Positions 5,595-8,225 of a DNA stretch of 8,225 nucleotides are shown in pieces (the first letter of the stretch is position 1; every line of letters begins with the position of its first letter). Source of the DNA: JBBATK01 sp046052705 (GTDB lineage: Bacteria > Bacteroidota > Ignavibacteria > Kapaibacteriales > NICIL-2); NCBI GenBank assembly GCA_046052705.1, contig JBJOLU010000063.1:1-8225 (forward strand), written 5' to 3'. The position numbers were made by a program, and so were the translations under genes. The notes under the pieces were generated by a model. The model saw only the letters and a program-made list of their open reading frames with translations. It had not been told where the DNA came from and did not search any database.

Positions 5595-6682
5595 CGCAAC
5601 GAACACAGGAATCGGTGGAGCTGCTAAAGCGGCTTATTGCCACACCCTCGCTAAGCAAAGACGAAGCCAAGGCGGCCGAAATAATGGCGCAGTTTCTACA
5701 GCGCGACGGCGTACATGTGTTCAGGCAGGGCAATAATGTGTGGGCCGTAGCCGAGCATTTCGACGAAACAAAGCCAACCATTTTGTTGAACTCGCATATC
5801 GACACCGTAAAGCCAAATGCCGATTGGCAGCGCGATCCTTTTACACCGGTAGTGGAAGGCGATGTGCTGTATGGTTTGGGTTCCAACGATGCAGGCGGAC
5901 CGCTGGTAAGCTACGCGGCTGTGTTCCTGCACTTTGCAGAGCTGGCCGCTTCGCAATGTAACGTGGTGTATGCCGCAACGGCAGAAGAAGAAATCAGCGG
6001 TAGCGGTGGTATTGTAAGTATTCTTGATGCCTTGCCGCACATAGACCTGGCCTGCATTGGTGAGCCCACCGAGATGCACATGGCTGTGGCCGAAAAAGGA
6101 TTGATGGTTGTGCAATGCAAAGCCAACGGCAGGTCCGGCCACGCGGCACGTAACGAAGGCGTGAATGCTATCGATATAGCTCTGCGCGATATTGCGTGGA
6201 TACATGGATATAGCTTCGGCAAGGAATCTGCGGTGCTCGGACCGGTAAAGATGACCACGACAATCATCAACGCCGGCACGCAGCATAATGTGGTTCCTGC
6301 TACGTGTACGTTCACGGTGGATATTCGATCTACCGATGTGTACGCGCACGACGAGATCCTGCACATACTCTCGTTGCACTTGCAATCGGAAATTGTATCG
6401 GTGTCGAAGCGCTTGCATCCGTCGGCAATAGATTTGATGCACCCTGTGGTGGAAGCCGCACGGCGCGCGGGCATGGAGCTGTATGGTTCGCCAACTCTTT
6501 CCGATCAATCACTACTCAGCATGCCGCGCGTGAAGATCGGCCCGGGCTCGTCGCAGCGCTCACACACGGCCGACGAGTACATCAAAATGTCGGAGATTGA
6601 ACATGGCATTCGCACAATGATTCAGTTACTCAGCGATACCATGCCGCACTTACACAAACATCAACCGGGGAGTACCTCATGA
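5591..6682 (+). CDS. argE: Acylornithine/acylcitrulline deacylase, M20 family
   Basis: This zinc-dependent amidohydrolase removes the acyl group. In a pathway with an acylornithine transcarbamylase its likely substrate is N-acyl-citrulline, giving citrulline for ArgG. It has 363 residues, in the M20/ArgE range. Visible metal-site residues are H69 in SHIDTV (68-73), D100 in SNDAGG, E133 (general base) and E134 in the EEExxG stretch (132-137), E158 in GEPT, and H325 in RSHTADEY. The dimerisation domain lies between, about residues 170-280, with SGHAARNEGVNAI (182-194) typical of the family. The start at 5591 is preceded by GGGGAG (5580-5585), 5 nt upstream, and overlaps argB by ATGA. The frame is open 7 codons further upstream. 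The ATG at 5570 would create a long overlap with argB and is not preferred. No argJ is present, so this is the linear rather than the cyclic pathway. Confidence 0.94.
   Translation: MTQRTQESVELLKRLIATPSLSKDEAKAAEIMAQFLQRDGVHVFRQGNNVWAVAEHFDETKPTILLNSHIDTVKPNADWQRDPFTPVVEGDVLYGLGSNDAGGPLVSYAAVFLHFAELAASQCNVVYAATAEEEISGSGGIVSILDALPHIDLACIGEPTEMHMAVAEKGLMVVQCKANGRSGHAARNEGVNAIDIALRDIAWIHGYSFGKESAVLGPVKMTTTIINAGTQHNVVPATCTFTVDIRSTDVYAHDEILHILSLHLQSEIVSVSKRLHPSAIDLMHPVVEAARRAGMELYGSPTLSDQSLLSMPRVKIGPGSSQRSHTADEYIKMSEIEHGIRTMIQLLSDTMPHLHKHQPGSTS
5595..5612 (+). repeat. Right copy of 18-nt direct repeat flanking argB
   Basis: CGCAACGAACACAGGAAT forms codons 2-8 of argE, starting right after the argB stop codon. 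It matches 4765-4782 except at one position. Confidence 0.65.
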
Positions 6683-8013
6683 AGCTGTGGGATAAAGGCC
6701 AAAGCACGCGTTCGAGCGTAGAGCAGTTTACCGTGGGTCGTGATAGAGAGTTTGATGCACGCCTGGCGCGGTACGATGTGCTCGGCAGTATTGCGCATGC
6801 AATTATGCTCGGTGAATGCGGCTTAGTTACAAGCCCCGAAAGCGAATCACTGGTGCGCGAGCTTCGCGCCATAGCAACGGAGATAAGCAACGGAAGTTTT
6901 AGCATTGCCGAAACAGCAGAAGACGTTCACTCGTATGTGGAGGAATTACTTACCAAGCGTTGCGGAGACGTGGGTAAAAAAGTGCACACGGCGCGCTCAC
7001 GCAACGACCAAGTGCTGGTGGACATGAAGATGTACCTTCGTGCGGAGTTGCATAGCGTCTGCAGCGCAGTGTCCAAGCTAGCCGAGACGTTGCTCGCGCT
7101 GGCGGAGCAATACAAGGACGTTCCGCTTCCTGGCTACACGCACTTTCAGATTGCTATGCCGTCGTCCTTTGGGTTGTGGTTTAGTGCCTATGCGGAGTCT
7201 CTTGCGGATGATGTTGAGATTGTGGCTGCGGCGTATCATGTGGTGAACAAGAATCCGCTTGGATCGGCGGCAGGCTACGGGAGTTCCTTCCCTATTCGCA
7301 GAGCTCGTACCACCGAGCTGCTTGGTTTTGCAAGCATGAATGTGAGCTCGGTGTATGCCCAGATGACCAGAGGCAAAAGCGAGCGCGTGAGCGCGAGCGC
7401 TATAGCAAACATCGCCGCAACACTATCCCGCATGGCCTATGATGTGTGCTTATACAGTTCGCAGAATTTTGGATTTGTGTCGTTGCCATCGGATGCCACT
7501 ACGGGCTCCAGCTTGATGCCGCACAAGAACAATCCCGATGTGTTCGAGCTTATACGCGCAAAGAGCAACAAACTGCAAGCGGTACCTAATGACATTACCC
7601 TGGTGACGAACAATCTTCCCTCGGGATATCATCGTGATGTACAGATACTCAAGGAAATGATCATGCCGGCTTTTGATGAACTGCATACATTGCTGGCCAT
7701 GTGCACAGAGATGCTGCCCTTGCTGCGCGTGAACACTACCATTCTGCAGGACGAGCGCTACATTCTACTGCATAGCGTAGATGCGGTGCATGCCAAAGTG
7801 CGCGGCGGCAAGAGTTTTAGGGATGCGTACCGCGAGGTGGCTGAAAGCATTGCACGCGGTGATTTCGAAAGCACGCAGGGCGTGGCGCACACGCACGAAG
7901 GCAGTATTGGTAATCTGCGTCTTGAACTTATTCGTGAGCAGATAAGCACTGCCTGCGGGCGCATGGACCACACAGCGGTACAGCGCGCCGAGGATGCATT
8001 GCTTGGGTACTAG
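6679..8013 (+). CDS. argH: Argininosuccinate lyase
   Basis: It splits argininosuccinate into arginine and fumarate, the last step of the pathway, as a homotetramer of the fumarase/aspartase superfamily. It has 444 residues, slightly shorter than E. coli ArgH. Conserved regions in order are VHTARSRNDQV (102-112), PGYTHFQIAMP (151-161) with the catalytic-base region His155, LGSAAGYGSSFPI (194-206), and the superfamily signature GSSLMPHKNNPD (276-287), which carries the catalytic serine loop. The start has GGGGAG (6667-6672), 6 nt upstream, and overlaps argE by ATGA. It ends in TAG at 8011-8013 and is the last gene of the operon. No obvious defect is seen. Confidence 0.97.
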   Translation: MKLWDKGQSTRSSVEQFTVGRDREFDARLARYDVLGSIAHAIMLGECGLVTSPESESLVRELRAIATEISNGSFSIAETAEDVHSYVEELLTKRCGDVGKKVHTARSRNDQVLVDMKMYLRAELHSVCSAVSKLAETLLALAEQYKDVPLPGYTHFQIAMPSSFGLWFSAYAESLADDVEIVAAAYHVVNKNPLGSAAGYGSSFPIRRARTTELLGFASMNVSSVYAQMTRGKSERVSASAIANIAATLSRMAYDVCLYSSQNFGFVSLPSDATTGSSLMPHKNNPDVFELIRAKSNKLQAVPNDITLVTNNLPSGYHRDVQILKEMIMPAFDELHTLLAMCTEMLPLLRVNTTILQDERYILLHSVDAVHAKVRGGKSFRDAYREVAESIARGDFESTQGVAHTHEGSIGNLRLELIREQISTACGRMDHTAVQRAEDALLGY

Positions 8014-8021
8014 GGTAAAAG

Positions 8022-8047
8022 CGCCCATTTTGATGTATGAACGGGCG
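8022..8047 (+). terminator. Weak hairpin downstream of argH
   Basis: CGCCC (8022-8026) can pair with GGGCG (8043-8047), with a few more pairs past one mismatch. It is followed by GAAAAATC and not by a U tract. It is the only hairpin candidate for ending the operon and does not look like a strong intrinsic terminator. Confidence 0.3.
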
Positions 8048-8071
8048 AAAAATCAACAGTTTTGATGAAGA

Positions 8072-8103
8072 TTTGGTAGGAATGGGGAATCGCGCTATTT
8101 TTG
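8072..8103 (+). promoter_or_regulatory. Bacteroidota-type promoter of tRNA-Val
   Basis: TTTG (8072-8075), a 20-nt spacer and TATTTTTG (8096-8103) match the known Bacteroidetes housekeeping pattern (TTTG, 19-21 nt, TAnnTTTG) exactly. Transcription would begin near 8110, leaving a 5' leader of about 19 nt before the tRNA. It is the clearest promoter in the window. Confidence 0.7.
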
Positions 8104-8128
8104 CCACTCTTCAAACAGAACGAAGGAC

Positions 8129-8203
8129 GGGAGCTTAGCTCAGCTGGTTCAGAGCATCTGCCTTACAAGCAGAGGGTCGGGGGTTCGAATCCCTCAGCTC
8201 CCA
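8129..8203 (+). tRNA. tRNA-Val, anticodon UAC
   Basis: This is a full 75-nt cloverleaf. The acceptor arm GGGAGCT/AGCTCCC (8129-8135 with 8196-8202) is perfect, with discriminator A8203. The D arm is GCTC/GAGC and the anticodon stem TCTGC/GCAGA (8157-8161 with 8169-8173). The loop CTTACAA gives anticodon TAC at 8164-8166. The T arm is GGGGG/CCCTC around TTCGAAT, with one G-U pair. The 3' CCA is not encoded (CAC follows). It decodes valine GUA and, with wobble modification, GUG. It has its own promoter and is separated from argH by 115 bp. Confidence 0.97.
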
Positions 8204-8225
8204 CACGAAAAGAGTCGCGCATCAA

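Noticed and set aside
5696..6508. Long minus-strand open frames opposite argE and argF' (e.g. 5696-6508, 3999-4616)
   Set aside because: They are antisense shadows of well-supported enzymes, have no recognisable domain or ribosome binding site, and are common in GC-rich coding DNA.
8129..8225. Integration (att) site at the tRNA-Val 3' end
   Set aside because: No repeat of the tRNA 3' end and no integrase gene is seen, and only 22 bp lie beyond the tRNA.

Overview
The window is a compact arginine-biosynthesis operon, all on the + strand, with an unrecognised gene fragment at the left edge and a tRNA-Val at the right edge. In order: the 3' part of an unknown gene (2-577); a 201-bp intergenic region with strong GC-rich hairpins (578-778); a GNAT N-acyltransferase that probably makes the first intermediate (779-1459); argG (1456-2661); argC (2658-3659); a 111-bp repeat-rich spacer; an argF'-type acylornithine transcarbamylase (3771-4748); a 45-bp spacer; argB (4794-5594); argE (5591-6682); argH (6679-8013); and tRNA-Val(UAC) (8129-8203).

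Organism. The window suggests a member of the Bacteroidota or the wider Bacteroidota/Chlorobiota assemblage. The transcarbamylase is of the acetyl-/succinylornithine type that replaces ornithine transcarbamylase in Bacteroidetes and xanthomonads. The first enzyme is a stand-alone GNAT with a cysteine-rich C-terminus, as I recall from Bacteroidota arginine clusters. The tRNA has a textbook Bacteroidota promoter (TTTG, 20 nt, TAnnTTTG). However, most arg genes have good Shine-Dalgarno sequences, including AGGAGG before argG, which is unlike core Bacteroidetes. A deeper branch such as the Kapabacteria or Ignavibacteria neighbourhood would fit, but this is inference.

Pathway. The GNAT acylates glutamate, ArgB phosphorylates the product, and ArgC reduces it to the semialdehyde. 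An aminotransferase (ArgD) not present here makes acylornithine. ArgF' carbamoylates it to acylcitrulline, and ArgE removes the acyl group to give citrulline. ArgG and ArgH then make arginine. The acyl group is acetyl or succinyl. ArgF' has Thr at residue 90, where the Bacteroides succinylornithine enzyme has Pro and the Xanthomonas acetylornithine enzyme has Glu. A small, uncharged residue there favours succinyl, by inference.

Architecture. Four junctions are ATGA overlaps (GNAT/argG, argG/argC, argB/argE, argE/argH), so the operon falls into two tightly coupled blocks with argF' standing between spacers. The argC-argF' spacer, where argD and sometimes carAB lie in related clusters, consists of degenerate 12-bp repeats and has no in-frame stop. 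The argF'-argB spacer carries an 18-nt near-copy of the 5' end of argE, so argB is bracketed by direct repeats. The 5' leader region carries a cobalamin-riboswitch-like core and a short Arg-containing ORF over mutually exclusive hairpins. Neither reading is proved.
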